Below, one piece after another: positions 56,790 to 64,000 of a stretch of DNA of 64,000 nucleotides. This stretch comes from Streptomyces tropicalis (GTDB lineage: Bacteria > Actinomycetota > Actinomycetes > Streptomycetales > Streptomycetaceae): positions 121,110-185,109 of the forward strand of contig NZ_JARJBB010000012.1 of assembly GCF_029269835.1 (NCBI RefSeq), in the 5' to 3' direction. The position numbers and the translations under genes are program-made. Positions within the stretch are counted from its first letter, which is position 1, and every line of letters begins with the position of its first letter. A model generated the notes under the pieces. That model searched no databases. It was not told the origin of the DNA and was given only the letters and a program-made list of their open reading frames with translations.

Positions 56790-57922
56790 CCCGCCGGCAG
56801 GGCCAGCAGCAGGCCGAGGGTGGCCCAGGTGTAGGCGTTGGCGCCGAGGAAGCCGTCGAGGCCCGAGGCGTCGTCGACCCACAGCCACACCACGCTGCTG
56901 CACAGCAGCAGGTACACGCCGGCTGCGGCGCGCACCCGGCCCGCGCGCAGCAGGACCGCCAGTGCGGGCAGCAGCCACACCAGGTGGTGCACCCAGGTGA
57001 CCGGGCTGACCAGGCAGGCCGCCGCACCGGTGAGCGCGAACGCGGCCGGCCAGTCGCCGGCCGCCGTCGCCCCGCGCGAGCGCCGGGCCCAGACGGCCAG
57101 GACCAGCACGGCGGCCGCCGCCCACAGCGGGCCCCCGGTCTCGCCGAGGCGGGCGAGGACGCCCCGCAGCGACTGGTTCGAGACGTAGGCGAGGCGCCCG
57201 ACGCGGCCGGTGTCCCACAGGGCCCGCGTCCAGTAGAAGCGCGAGGCGTCCGGGACCGCCGCGGCCGCGAGCGCGGTCGCCGCGGCGGCGGTCAGGCCGG
57301 CGACGGCGGCGGCCCGGCGGCGGCCGCCCAGGAGCAGCAGCCCGACGAACAGGACCGGGGTGAGCTTGATCGCCGCGGCGAGACCGATGCCCGCCCCCGC
57401 CCAGCGGTCCCGGCCGGTGGCCAGCAGCCGGGCGTCGGCCAGGACGAGCGCCAGCAGGAGCAGGTTCACCTGGCCGAAGCTGACGGTGTCGCGCAGCGGT
57501 TCGAACAGGGCGAGCAGGCACACGAGGGCCGCCCACCGGTGCCGGTCGAGCGGGCGCCCGTCGGCTCCGGCGAGCACCACGAGGACGAGGGCCAGGGCCG
57601 CCGCGTCGAGCAGCAGGGCGACGGCGACGGCCCCGTGCCACCCGAGGAGCGCCATCGGCGCCATGCACAGCGCGGCGAACGGCGGATAGGTGAAGCCGTA
57701 GGCGGTGCCCGGCACCACGTAGTCGTAGATCCGGCCGCCGTGGTGCAGCCAGCTGTCCACGGTGCCGTAGTAGACGCGCAGGTCGAACCAGTCGCGCAGC
57801 AGCGGCACGGTGGCCGTGAAGACGGTGACGGCGACGGCCAGCGCGGCGACGGCGGCGGTGCGGTGCCGGGGTCCGTGCGGGGCGGTGCGGCGCAGGAGAC
57901 CGCGTGCGGCGGGGCCGGTCAT
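56546..57922 (-). CDS. Polyprenol-phosphate-mannose-dependent mannosyltransferase (GT87 family)
   Basis: A 458-residue polytopic membrane enzyme with about ten helices. The first extracytoplasmic loop includes RDWFDLRVYYGTVDSWLHHG and YDYVVPGTAYGFTYPPFAAL, with the acidic residue expected for GT-C mannosyltransferases. Relatives (for example PimE) add alpha-1,2-mannose from polyprenol-phosphate-mannose. Start ATG 57922 overlaps the stop of the upstream MptB-like gene (ATGA). The last about 80 residues (Ser/Thr/Pro-rich) are encoded antisense to the carboxypeptidase 3' end, so they may be dispensable. Confidence 0.8.
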   Translation of the reverse strand: MTGPAARGLLRRTAPHGPRHRTAAVAALAVAVTVFTATVPLLRDWFDLRVYYGTVDSWLHHGGRIYDYVVPGTAYGFTYPPFAALCMAPMALLGWHGAVAVALLLDAAALALVLVVLAGADGRPLDRHRWAALVCLLALFEPLRDTVSFGQVNLLLLALVLADARLLATGRDRWAGAGIGLAAAIKLTPVLFVGLLLLGGRRRAAAVAGLTAAAATALAAAAVPDASRFYWTRALWDTGRVGRLAYVSNQSLRGVLARLGETGGPLWAAAAVLVLAVWARRSRGATAAGDWPAAFALTGAAACLVSPVTWVHHLVWLLPALAVLLRAGRVRAAAGVYLLLCSSVVWLWVDDASGLDGFLGANAYTWATLGLLLALPAGQSRRARPARRRSVSSTAPTTRPAAPTTAPVSGQSVPATVTAAGVTTDAACTTGRSPSSEPTGSTLPAASKPQSSSPRASS

Positions 57923-59322
57923 GCCGGGCGGCCCAGGGCCGGGGCGGGGGACGCCTGGTGGGCCTGCCACAGGACGACCAGGCCCAGGGCCGCCCCGGAG
58001 GCGGCGAGGACGAGCTGCCCCGTGCCTGCCGGGCCGCCGCCCGGCAGGACGGCGAGGGCGAGGAGGGCGCTGACGACCGCCGTCCGGTGCCGGGCCGGTG
58101 CGCCGGGCGCGGCCGCGGCGATGAGGAACACCCCCCAGAGCGCGTACCAGGGGCGGAGCGCCGGACCGAACGCGGCCACCGCCGCGAGGCTCAGGCCGAG
58201 GGCGTACACGGGGCGCCCGCGCAGGCGCACCCAGAGGAGGAGCACGACGACCGCGGTGGCGGCCAGGCCCGCCGCGTGCCAGGCGGGAACGGCGAGCGGG
58301 GCCGGGCCGTCCCCGAGCCGCCGCAGCAGCGCGCCGGTGGCGCGGCCCAGGAGACTGGTGGGCGCCCAGTTCTGCGCGGACACCGGGGTGGCGAGGGCGC
58401 GTGTCCAGCCGTACCCGGTGCCTGCGGCGGCGGTCGCCGCGGCGGTGGTGGCCGCGGCGACGGCGGTCGTCGTCGCCACCGCGCGCACCGGGCCCCGGCC
58501 GGCGCGCAGGTCCAGGGCCACGACCGCCGCGAGCCCGAGCGCCGCGGGCGCCTTGACCAGCGCGGCGAGCGTCACCAGGACGGCGGCGGCGACCGGGCGG
58601 CGGCCGAGCGCGGCGACCAGACCGGCGCCGAGCAGGCCCAGCATGACGGCGTCGTTGTGGGCTCCGGCGACCAGGTGCAGCAGCACCAGCGGGTTCAGCG
58701 CGCCCAGCCACAGGGCGGCGGACGGGTCGGCGCCGCAGGCGCGTGCCAGACGGGGCAGGGCGGCCGCCATCAGGGCGAGCCCGAGCAGCGCGAGCAGGCG
58801 CATGCCGAGCAACCCGGCGGGGACGTCGGTGCGGGTGAGCCCGGACAGCGCCCCGGCACAGGCGAGGAACACCGGGCCGTAGGGGGCGCCGGTGTGCCGC
58901 CACAGGGGCGCGACCTCGTCGGCGAGGGGGCCGCCCAGATGGGCGGGCCCGTACCCGGAGACGTCGAGGTGGGCGTCGACCATCGCCCCCTGCGCGAGGT
59001 AGCTGTACACGTCCCGGCTGAACAGCGGGGGCGCGAGCAGCAGGGGTGCCGCCCACGCGGCCAGGACCAGGAGCAGGTCGCGGGGGGACGGTGGGCGGGG
59101 TCCGCCGACCAGCCGGCCCAGCAGCGCCCAGGCCGCCGTGAGCAGCACGACCCCGCAGTACACGGCGACCACGCCGAGCGCGGCGCGGGCGTCGGCGGGG
59201 GCCGGGAGCTGCCGGACGGGCAGGGCCCCGGCCCCCTCTCCGCCGAGCGCGAGGCAGGCGGCGCCGACCAGGCCGAGGAGCCGGCAGCGGCGGAGATCGG
59301 CGGGGAGGTCCATGGCCAGCAC
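57919..59322 (-). CDS. mptB: Alpha-1,6-mannosyltransferase (MptB-like)
   Basis: A 467-residue membrane protein with about twelve helices. The signature LLLAPPLFSRDVYSYLAQGA marks the MptB/GT-C family, which extends the mannan core of lipoglycans from polyprenol-phosphate-mannose at the outer membrane face. GTG 59322 is used; an ATG at 59313 is equally possible, and neither has a good ribosome binding site. It overlaps the GT87-type gene by four bases, so the two enzymes are co-expressed and probably act on the same lipoglycan or protein O-mannan. Confidence 0.82.
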   Translation of the reverse strand: MLAMDLPADLRRCRLLGLVGAACLALGGEGAGALPVRQLPAPADARAALGVVAVYCGVVLLTAAWALLGRLVGGPRPPSPRDLLLVLAAWAAPLLLAPPLFSRDVYSYLAQGAMVDAHLDVSGYGPAHLGGPLADEVAPLWRHTGAPYGPVFLACAGALSGLTRTDVPAGLLGMRLLALLGLALMAAALPRLARACGADPSAALWLGALNPLVLLHLVAGAHNDAVMLGLLGAGLVAALGRRPVAAAVLVTLAALVKAPAALGLAAVVALDLRAGRGPVRAVATTTAVAAATTAAATAAAGTGYGWTRALATPVSAQNWAPTSLLGRATGALLRRLGDGPAPLAVPAWHAAGLAATAVVVLLLWVRLRGRPVYALGLSLAAVAAFGPALRPWYALWGVFLIAAAAPGAPARHRTAVVSALLALAVLPGGGPAGTGQLVLAASGAALGLVVLWQAHQASPAPALGRPA

Positions 59323-59467
59323 CCGGTCAGCGTGTCGACGCCGGGTGGCCGGAAGGCGACGGAGCGGCTGCCGCGCCGCGGCGCACGCATGACCGGCGTG
59401 CGATCACCGCAGGGGCCGCCCACCCGCCCTCCGCCGGCGGGCGACGGACGGACGAAGGCCGGACGGC

Positions 59468-60397
59468 TCAGAACACCGACAGCCCGGTGAGGGTCGTGAA
59501 GCGGTCCAGCGCCGCGACGCCCGCGACCGAGTTGCCCCGCTCGTCCAGGCCGGGGCTCCACACGCACAGCGTGCAGCGGCCCGGCACGACGGCGATGATG
59601 CCGCCGCCGACGCCGCTCTTGCCGGGCAGGCCGACCCGGTAGGCGAACTCGCCCGCCGCGTCGTAGGTCCCGCAGGTCATCATCACCGCGTTGATCTGCT
59701 TGGCCTGGCTGCTGGACAGCAGCCGGCTGCCGTCGGCGCGGACACCGTGCCGGGCGAGGAAGCCGGTGGCCAGGGCCAGGTCGGCGCAGGACGCGGTCAC
59801 CGAGCACTGGCGGAAGTACTGGTCGAGGAGGACCGGCACGGGGTTGTCGATGTTGCCGTAGGAGGCCATGAAGTGGGCGAGGGCGGCGTTGCGGTCGCCG
59901 TGGGCGTCCTCGGAGGCGGCGACCTCCCGGTCGAAGTCCAGGTCCGGGTTGCGGCTCTCGGTGCGCAGGAAGCCGAGGAGTTCGGCGGCCGCGTCGCCGG
60001 TACGGGTCTGGAGCCGGTCGGTGACCACGAGGGCGCCCGCGTTGATGAAGGGGTTGCGCGGGATGCCGCTCTCGTACTCGAGCTGCACCAGCGAGTTGAA
60101 GGGATTGCCCGAGGGCTCGCGGCCCACGTGCTCCCACAGCTCGTCGCCCTCGCGTGCCAGGTCGAGGGCGAGGGTGAAGACCTTGGTGATGGACTGGGTG
60201 GAGAACGGCTCGCGCCAGTCCCCCACCCCGTACACCGTGCCGTCCGGCTCCGCGACGGCCATGCCGAAGGCGCGCGGGTCGCGGGCCGCGAGCGCCGGGA
60301 TGTAGTCCGCGGGGCGTCCACGGCCGGGGGTCCGCCCGATCTCCTCCGCGATGCGCTCCAGGACCGGCTGGAAGGTCTTGGACGAGGTCATGATCAC
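59468..60397 (-). CDS. glsA: Glutaminase
   Basis: A 309-residue serine-type glutaminase that hydrolyses glutamine to glutamate and ammonia. Motifs: REPFSTQSITKVFTLALDL (active-site SxxK), EPSGNPFNSLVQLEYESGIP, RNPFINAGALVVTDRL, YFRQCSVTASCADLA and LPGKSGVGGGIIAVVPG. GTG 60397 has GGAGGG 6 bases upstream; an ATG two codons later is less well placed. It ends the leftward amide/amino-acid catabolism set, 39 bases after the aspA stop. Confidence 0.94.
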   Translation of the reverse strand: MIMTSSKTFQPVLERIAEEIGRTPGRGRPADYIPALAARDPRAFGMAVAEPDGTVYGVGDWREPFSTQSITKVFTLALDLAREGDELWEHVGREPSGNPFNSLVQLEYESGIPRNPFINAGALVVTDRLQTRTGDAAAELLGFLRTESRNPDLDFDREVAASEDAHGDRNAALAHFMASYGNIDNPVPVLLDQYFRQCSVTASCADLALATGFLARHGVRADGSRLLSSSQAKQINAVMMTCGTYDAAGEFAYRVGLPGKSGVGGGIIAVVPGRCTLCVWSPGLDERGNSVAGVAALDRFTTLTGLSVF

Positions 60398-60436
60398 TAT
60401 TGTCCCTCCGGGCCGGTCCGGTCGCGCATCCGCGGG

Positions 60437-61846
60437 TCAGGCCCGGCGGGCGCCGCTGCCCGCGAGGACCTCGGGGCGCAGCAGGTCGGTGAGCCGCTCG
60501 GCCGGCAGCAGGCCCTTCTCCAGCACCAGTTCGGCCACTCCGCGCCCGGAGGCCAGGGCCTCCTTGGCGATGTCCGTGGCGGCGGTGTAGCCGATGTGCG
60601 GGTTGAGCGCGGTGACCAGGCCGATGGAGTTCTCGACCGTGGCCCGCAGCGCGTCGGTGTTGGCGGTGATGCCCGCGACGCAGCGCTCGGCGAGGGTGAG
60701 GCAGGCGCTGCGCAGGTGGGTGATGCTCTCGGAGAGGGAGTGCAGGATGATCGGCTCGAAGGCGTTGAGCTGGAGCTGACCGGCCTCGGCGGCCATGGTG
60801 ATGGCGACGTCGTTGCCGATGACCTCGAAGGCGACCTGGTTGACCACCTCGGGGATCACCGGATTGACCTTGCCCGGCATGATGCTCGAACCGGCCTGCA
60901 CGGGCGGCAGGTTGATCTCGCCGAGGCCGGCGCGCGGTCCGGAGGACAGCAGCCGCAGGTCGTTGCAGCTCTTGGAGAGCTTCACGGCGATGCGCTTGAG
61001 CACGCCGGACATCTGCACGAAGGCGCCGCAGTCCTGGGTCGCCTCGACCAGGTTGGCCGCGGTGACCAGGGGCAGGCCGGTGATGTCGGCGAGGTGGCGG
61101 CGGGCCGACTCGGCGTAGCCAGCGGGGGCGTTGAGTCCGGTGCCGATCGCGGTGGCGCCGAGGTTGATGTCGTGGATCAGCTCGACCGCCTCGGCCAGGC
61201 GGCTGCGGTCCTCGTCGAGCATGACGGCGAACGTGGAGAACTCCTGGCCGAGTGTCATCGGAACCGCGTCCTGGAGCTGGGTGCGGCCCATCTTCAGCAC
61301 GTCCCGGAACTCGACGGCCTTGCCGGCGAAGGTGTCCTGGAGCACCGCCATCGCCTTCAGCAGCCCGCGCACCGCGAACACCGTGGCGATCTTCACGGCG
61401 GTCGGGTAGACGTCGTTGGTCGACTGGCCGAGGTTGACGTGCTCGTTGGGGTGCAGGTGCCGGTAGTCGCCCTTGGCGTGGCCGAGGAGTTCCAGCGCCC
61501 GGTTGGCGACGACCTCGTTGGCGTTCATGTTGGTCGAGGTGCCGGCGCCGCCCTGGATGACGTCGACGACGAACTGGTCGTGCAGGGCGCCGGCGCGGAT
61601 CTCGCGGCAGGCGGCGACGACGGCGGCGGCCTTCTCCGGCTCCAGCAGGCCGAGTTCCTCGTTGGCCCGGGCGGCGGCCTCCTTGACGGCGGCGAGGGCG
61701 TCGATCAGGTGCGGGTAGGCGGAGATCGGGGTGCCGGTGATGGGGAAGTTCTCCGTGGCGCGCAGGGTGTGGATGCCCCAGTACGCGTCGGCGGGTACGT
61801 CGCGGTCCCCGAGGAGGTCGTGTTCGCTGCGGCTGGCGGCGGTCAT
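60437..61846 (-). CDS. aspA: Aspartate ammonia-lyase
   Basis: A 469-residue enzyme of the fumarase/aspartase superfamily, converting aspartate to fumarate and ammonia. Motifs: VIQGGAGTSTNMNANEVVAN, HPNEHVNLGQSTNDVYPTA, MGRTQLQDAVPMTLGQEF and the signature loop GSSIMPGKVNPVIPEVV containing the catalytic serine. The combination with an upstream asparaginase and downstream glutaminase favours aspartase over fumarase. AAGGA precedes ATG 61846. The 259-base gap from the asparaginase gene could hold its own promoter. Confidence 0.93.
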   Translation of the reverse strand: MTAASRSEHDLLGDRDVPADAYWGIHTLRATENFPITGTPISAYPHLIDALAAVKEAAARANEELGLLEPEKAAAVVAACREIRAGALHDQFVVDVIQGGAGTSTNMNANEVVANRALELLGHAKGDYRHLHPNEHVNLGQSTNDVYPTAVKIATVFAVRGLLKAMAVLQDTFAGKAVEFRDVLKMGRTQLQDAVPMTLGQEFSTFAVMLDEDRSRLAEAVELIHDINLGATAIGTGLNAPAGYAESARRHLADITGLPLVTAANLVEATQDCGAFVQMSGVLKRIAVKLSKSCNDLRLLSSGPRAGLGEINLPPVQAGSSIMPGKVNPVIPEVVNQVAFEVIGNDVAITMAAEAGQLQLNAFEPIILHSLSESITHLRSACLTLAERCVAGITANTDALRATVENSIGLVTALNPHIGYTAATDIAKEALASGRGVAELVLEKGLLPAERLTDLLRPEVLAGSGARRA

Positions 61847-62105
61847 GGCGGGGCGGTCCTTCTTCACTGGTGCGGGGTGGGTGCCGGGACGGGTCGGGGA
61901 GGTGCCGCGGGGGCACGGGCGCGGCTCCGGCGGCGCGGGCCGCACCGGGGGGTACGGCCAGGGCCCACGCCGTCGGTCCGGGCCGGTGCGGCGGCGTACG
62001 CGTCGGGTCGGGGCCGGCCGGGGCGTCGGCGCCGCAGGCGGCGGGCGCCGGTGCGGCGGTGCCGGGCACTCCCGCGGCGGGGTGCGGGGTGCCCGGGCGG
62101 GCGGG

Positions 62106-63122
62106 TCAGGCGCAGGCCGGAAGCGGGGCCGGGTCCAGGGCCCGCACCGGGCGGACCATGCCGACGGGTTCGCCGCCGCCGAGCAGGGTCTCCCCCGCGA
62201 AGTCGGTGAGCAGGCCGGGGTCCACGCCGGCCCGGACCAGGGCGGCCGCGGCGACCGGGATCCGCGCCCGGTTCGCACCGTCGGCGATCTTCACGGCGAC
62301 GGCGCGGCCGTCCGGCAGGGCGGCGACCTGCACGCCCTCGAAGCCGTCCTTGGCGAGCAGGCCGGGCACGGCCCGCATCAGCGCGGCGACGTCCCGGCCG
62401 GAGCCGGAGGCCATCTCGGCGTGCTCGCGCATCGCGTCCGCGACCCGGGCGGCGGGGGTGCCGGGAGCGGCGGTGGTGATGCGGGCGGCGGCCCGGGCCA
62501 GACCGTGCAGGGAGACGGAGAAGAGGGGCGCCCCGCAGCCGTCGACGGTGACCCCGGCGAGGCGCTGCCCGGTGAGGTCCTCGACGGTCCCGGCGATCGC
62601 CTGCTGCAGCGGGTGCGCCGGTTCGAGGTAGTCGTGCAGGGACCAGCCGTTGAGGCGGCAGGTGTAGAGCATGGCCGCGTGCTTGCCGGAGCAGTTCTGG
62701 GCGAGCCGGGAGGCGGGACGGCCCTCGCGCACCCAGGTGTCGCGGACCGCCGGGTCGTAGGGCAGGTCCGGCACGTTGCGCAGGTCGTCCTCGGCGAGGC
62801 CGGCCAGGTCGAGGATGCGGCGGGTGCCGGCCAGGTGGCGCTCCTCTCCGGAGTGGCTGGCGGCGGCGAGCGAGAGCAGCGCGCCGTCGAGCGGGAGCCC
62901 GGCGGCCACCATGGCCGCGGCCTGGAGGGGCTTGAGGGCGGAGCGGGGGTAGAAGGCGGCCTCGATGTCGCCGAGCTGGAGGCCGACCGTGCCGTCGGTG
63001 TCGAGGACGGCGACGGATCCGTAGTGGATGCCTTCGATCACCCCGCCGCGTATGAGGTGGGCGACGGGGGCGTGGAGGGGTTCGCGGATGGCGGGTGCGT
63101 CCGCGCGGGAGCTGCTCTGCAT
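62106..63122 (-). CDS. L-asparaginase II family protein
   Basis: A 338-residue protein of the Rhizobium etli-type asparaginase II family, unrelated to the classical E. coli enzymes: VAHLIRGGVIEGIHYGSVAV, YPRSALKPLQAAAMVAAG (SxxK-like motif), SLAAASHSGEERHLAGTRR, QNCSGKHAAMLYTCRLNGWS and VDGCGAPLFSVSLHGLA. It hydrolyses asparagine to aspartate and ammonia. ATG 63122 is used; GTG codons 3 and 15 bases upstream are possible. It lies 47 bases after the FadR-type gene, probably in the same transcript. Confidence 0.88.
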   Translation of the reverse strand: MQSSSRADAPAIREPLHAPVAHLIRGGVIEGIHYGSVAVLDTDGTVGLQLGDIEAAFYPRSALKPLQAAAMVAAGLPLDGALLSLAAASHSGEERHLAGTRRILDLAGLAEDDLRNVPDLPYDPAVRDTWVREGRPASRLAQNCSGKHAAMLYTCRLNGWSLHDYLEPAHPLQQAIAGTVEDLTGQRLAGVTVDGCGAPLFSVSLHGLARAAARITTAAPGTPAARVADAMREHAEMASGSGRDVAALMRAVPGLLAKDGFEGVQVAALPDGRAVAVKIADGANRARIPVAAAALVRAGVDPGLLTDFAGETLLGGGEPVGMVRPVRALDPAPLPACA

Positions 63123-63169
63123 CACGGCCTGGTTCACTCGTGGGTGGGGGTGGCGGGTCCGGGCGGGGG

Positions 63170-63886
63170 TCACGCGCCGGCTCCGGGGACGGTGCGCGCC
63201 GGGCGCACGATGTCGGTGAGCGTCGTCTGGACGCGGTCCAGGTGGTGGGACATGGCCGCGACCGCGTCGGGCTCGGACCCGTCGGTCAGCGCCTCGACGA
63301 TGGCCCGGTGTTCGCGGTTCGACTGCTCGCGGCGGTCGCCCAGCTCGTTGAGGAAGGCGGACTGCCGGGCGAGGGCGTCGCGGATCTCCTCGATGACCCG
63401 GCGGAAGACCGGGTTGCGGGCCGCCCGTGCCACGGCCAGGTGGAACAGCGTGTCCAGCGCGACCCACGAGGTGGTGTCGGTCTCGCGTTCCATCCGCTCC
63501 AGCAGGTGGGTCAGGTGGTCGAGGTCCTCGGCGGTGCGGCGCACGGCCGCGTAGCCCGCGACCGGTATCTCGACGTGCCGGCGGACCTCCAGCAGGTCGC
63601 TGGCCGCGTAGTCGCCGAAGGTGGGGTCCTCCACGGCTCCGGCGACGACGAAGGTGCCCCTGCCGGTGCGCGAGACGGTCAGGCCCATGGTCTGCAGGGC
63701 GCGCAGTGCCTCGCGCAGGACGGGCCGGGAGACCTCCAGGGTGCGGCAGAGCTCGGCCTCGGAGGGCAGCTTGTCGCCGATCGCGTAGTCGCCGCGCTCG
63801 ATGGCGGTGCGCAGGTGGGTGAGCACCGCTTCCATGGCGCTGACCCGCCGCGGCGTCCCACCTGTCTGGCTGTCTGACAGGTTCAC
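63170..63886 (-). CDS. FadR/GntR-family transcriptional regulator
   Basis: A 238-residue regulator: GntR winged helix (LTHLRTAIERGDYAIGDKLP, SEAELCRTLEVSRPVLREAL, LQTMGLTVSRTGRGTFVVAG) plus the helical FCD effector domain (LEVRRHVEIPVAGYAAVRRT, LDTLFHLAVARAARNPVFRR, REHRAIVEALTDGSEPDAVA) with metal/ligand histidines. GTG 63886 gives MNLSDSQTGGTPRRVSAMEA. A palindrome CTGTCTGACAG spans its first codons, indicating autorepression. It leads the asparaginase-aspartase-glutaminase set, so asparagine, aspartate or a related acid is the plausible effector. Confidence 0.92.
   Translation of the reverse strand: MNLSDSQTGGTPRRVSAMEAVLTHLRTAIERGDYAIGDKLPSEAELCRTLEVSRPVLREALRALQTMGLTVSRTGRGTFVVAGAVEDPTFGDYAASDLLEVRRHVEIPVAGYAAVRRTAEDLDHLTHLLERMERETDTTSWVALDTLFHLAVARAARNPVFRRVIEEIRDALARQSAFLNELGDRREQSNREHRAIVEALTDGSEPDAVAAMSHHLDRVQTTLTDIVRPARTVPGAGA
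63860..63882. promoter_or_regulatory. FadR-type operator at the regulator start
   Basis: CTGTC-T-GACAG (63870-63880) is a perfect palindrome, nested in a wider ACCTGTC...GACAGGT repeat (63860-63866, 63876-63882). It matches the TGGTCTGACCA-like shape of FadR/LldR sites and overlaps the start of the regulator gene. Confidence 0.6.
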
Positions 63887-64000
63887 GGGCCGATCGTGCG
63901 GGCTGCGGGGCGCGGCTGTCAAGCCGGGCGGGTACGGGACCCGCCGGAAACGCGCGTGGGGTGCGGTGCCCGGGCCCCGGCCCCCCACCCCCCCCGGGCC
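63887..64000. other. Right edge, no gene seen
   Basis: The last 114 bases hold no recognisable gene. They should include the promoter of the FadR-type regulator. Confidence 0.4.

Noticed and set aside
58770..62069. 1099-codon leftward frame across mptB, glsA and aspA
   Set aside because: It is off-frame relative to all three well-supported genes and has shadow composition.
1..64000. tRNA, rRNA, CRISPR arrays, insertion sequences, integrases
   Set aside because: Reading both strands I saw no cloverleaf with CCA-type ends, no rRNA signatures, no regularly spaced repeats and no transposase or integrase motifs. Divergent small RNAs cannot be excluded without covariance searches.

Overview
The window is high-GC (roughly 73% by eye) and reads as a Streptomyces chromosome. 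The organism call rests on an SsgA-like sporulation protein, an NsdA-type helix-turn-helix/TPR regulator, a DUF397 protein, two PAS/SpoIIE-type phosphatase proteins, actinobacterial polyprenol-dependent mannosyltransferases, frequent GTG/TTG starts and near absence of TTA codons. I recognise no rRNA, tRNA, CRISPR array, insertion sequence or integrase.

Layout. 1-6.2 kb: a baeRF-type protein cut by the left edge, a Gfo/Idh/MocA dehydrogenase, then a leftward four-gene operon (ribbon-helix-helix regulator, DUF4097 protein, DrrA-like ATPase, ABC-2 permease) headed by a perfect 9-3-9 palindrome, and an SsgA-like protein. 6.6-15.6 kb: a PAS/phosphatase-like protein with degenerate active-site motifs, an NsdA-like regulator divergent from a phosphotransferase with a rare TTA codon, a secreted amidase, small conserved proteins and a hydrolase. 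15.9-19.4 kb: phenylacetate-CoA ligase, an acetyltransferase and an acyl-CoA synthetase.

19.7-29.3 kb is the most interesting block. A beta-lactamase-family gene is cut at its active-site serine and joined to the start of a rightward cluster: a vWA-like protein, a P-loop GTPase, a large protein resembling GTPase-associated protein 1 (GAP1), a secreted membrane-anchored vWA protein, and a cytosolic protein kinase with a C-terminal beta-propeller. It looks like one of the GTPase-centred systems predicted by comparative genomics to act in conflict or signalling, in a five-gene version with inside and outside components.

29.4-35.8 kb: a CrtI-like oxidoreductase, a cysteine-rich copper-storage-like protein divergent from a YihY-family membrane protein with a His/Asp-rich tail, two broken genes (a TetR C-terminal remnant and a frameshifted aldehyde dehydrogenase), an isoprenylcysteine-methyltransferase-like membrane protein and a stand-alone maltokinase cap domain. 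36.2-42.2 kb: a dhaKLM dihydroxyacetone kinase operon, a LysR regulator, a PadR regulator and the 2,4-dienoyl-CoA reductase FadH. 42.3-50.5 kb: a PAS-PAS-GAF-SpoIIE phosphatase with an intact active site, a PrmC-like methyltransferase, a MarR regulator divergent from a YhgE-like membrane protein, an acetyltransferase, and a molybdopterin/flavin redox pair. 50.6-56.8 kb: a PadR/methyltransferase pair divergent from an NTF2-like protein, a cytochrome P450, a second Rho factor and a D,D-carboxypeptidase. 56.5-59.3 kb: two polytopic mannosyltransferases. 59.5-63.9 kb: a leftward amide and amino-acid catabolism set (FadR-type regulator, asparaginase, aspartase, glutaminase) releasing ammonium, glutamate, aspartate and fumarate.

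Many transcription units carry palindromes near their starts, listed individually. All family assignments come from reading motifs without database searches.
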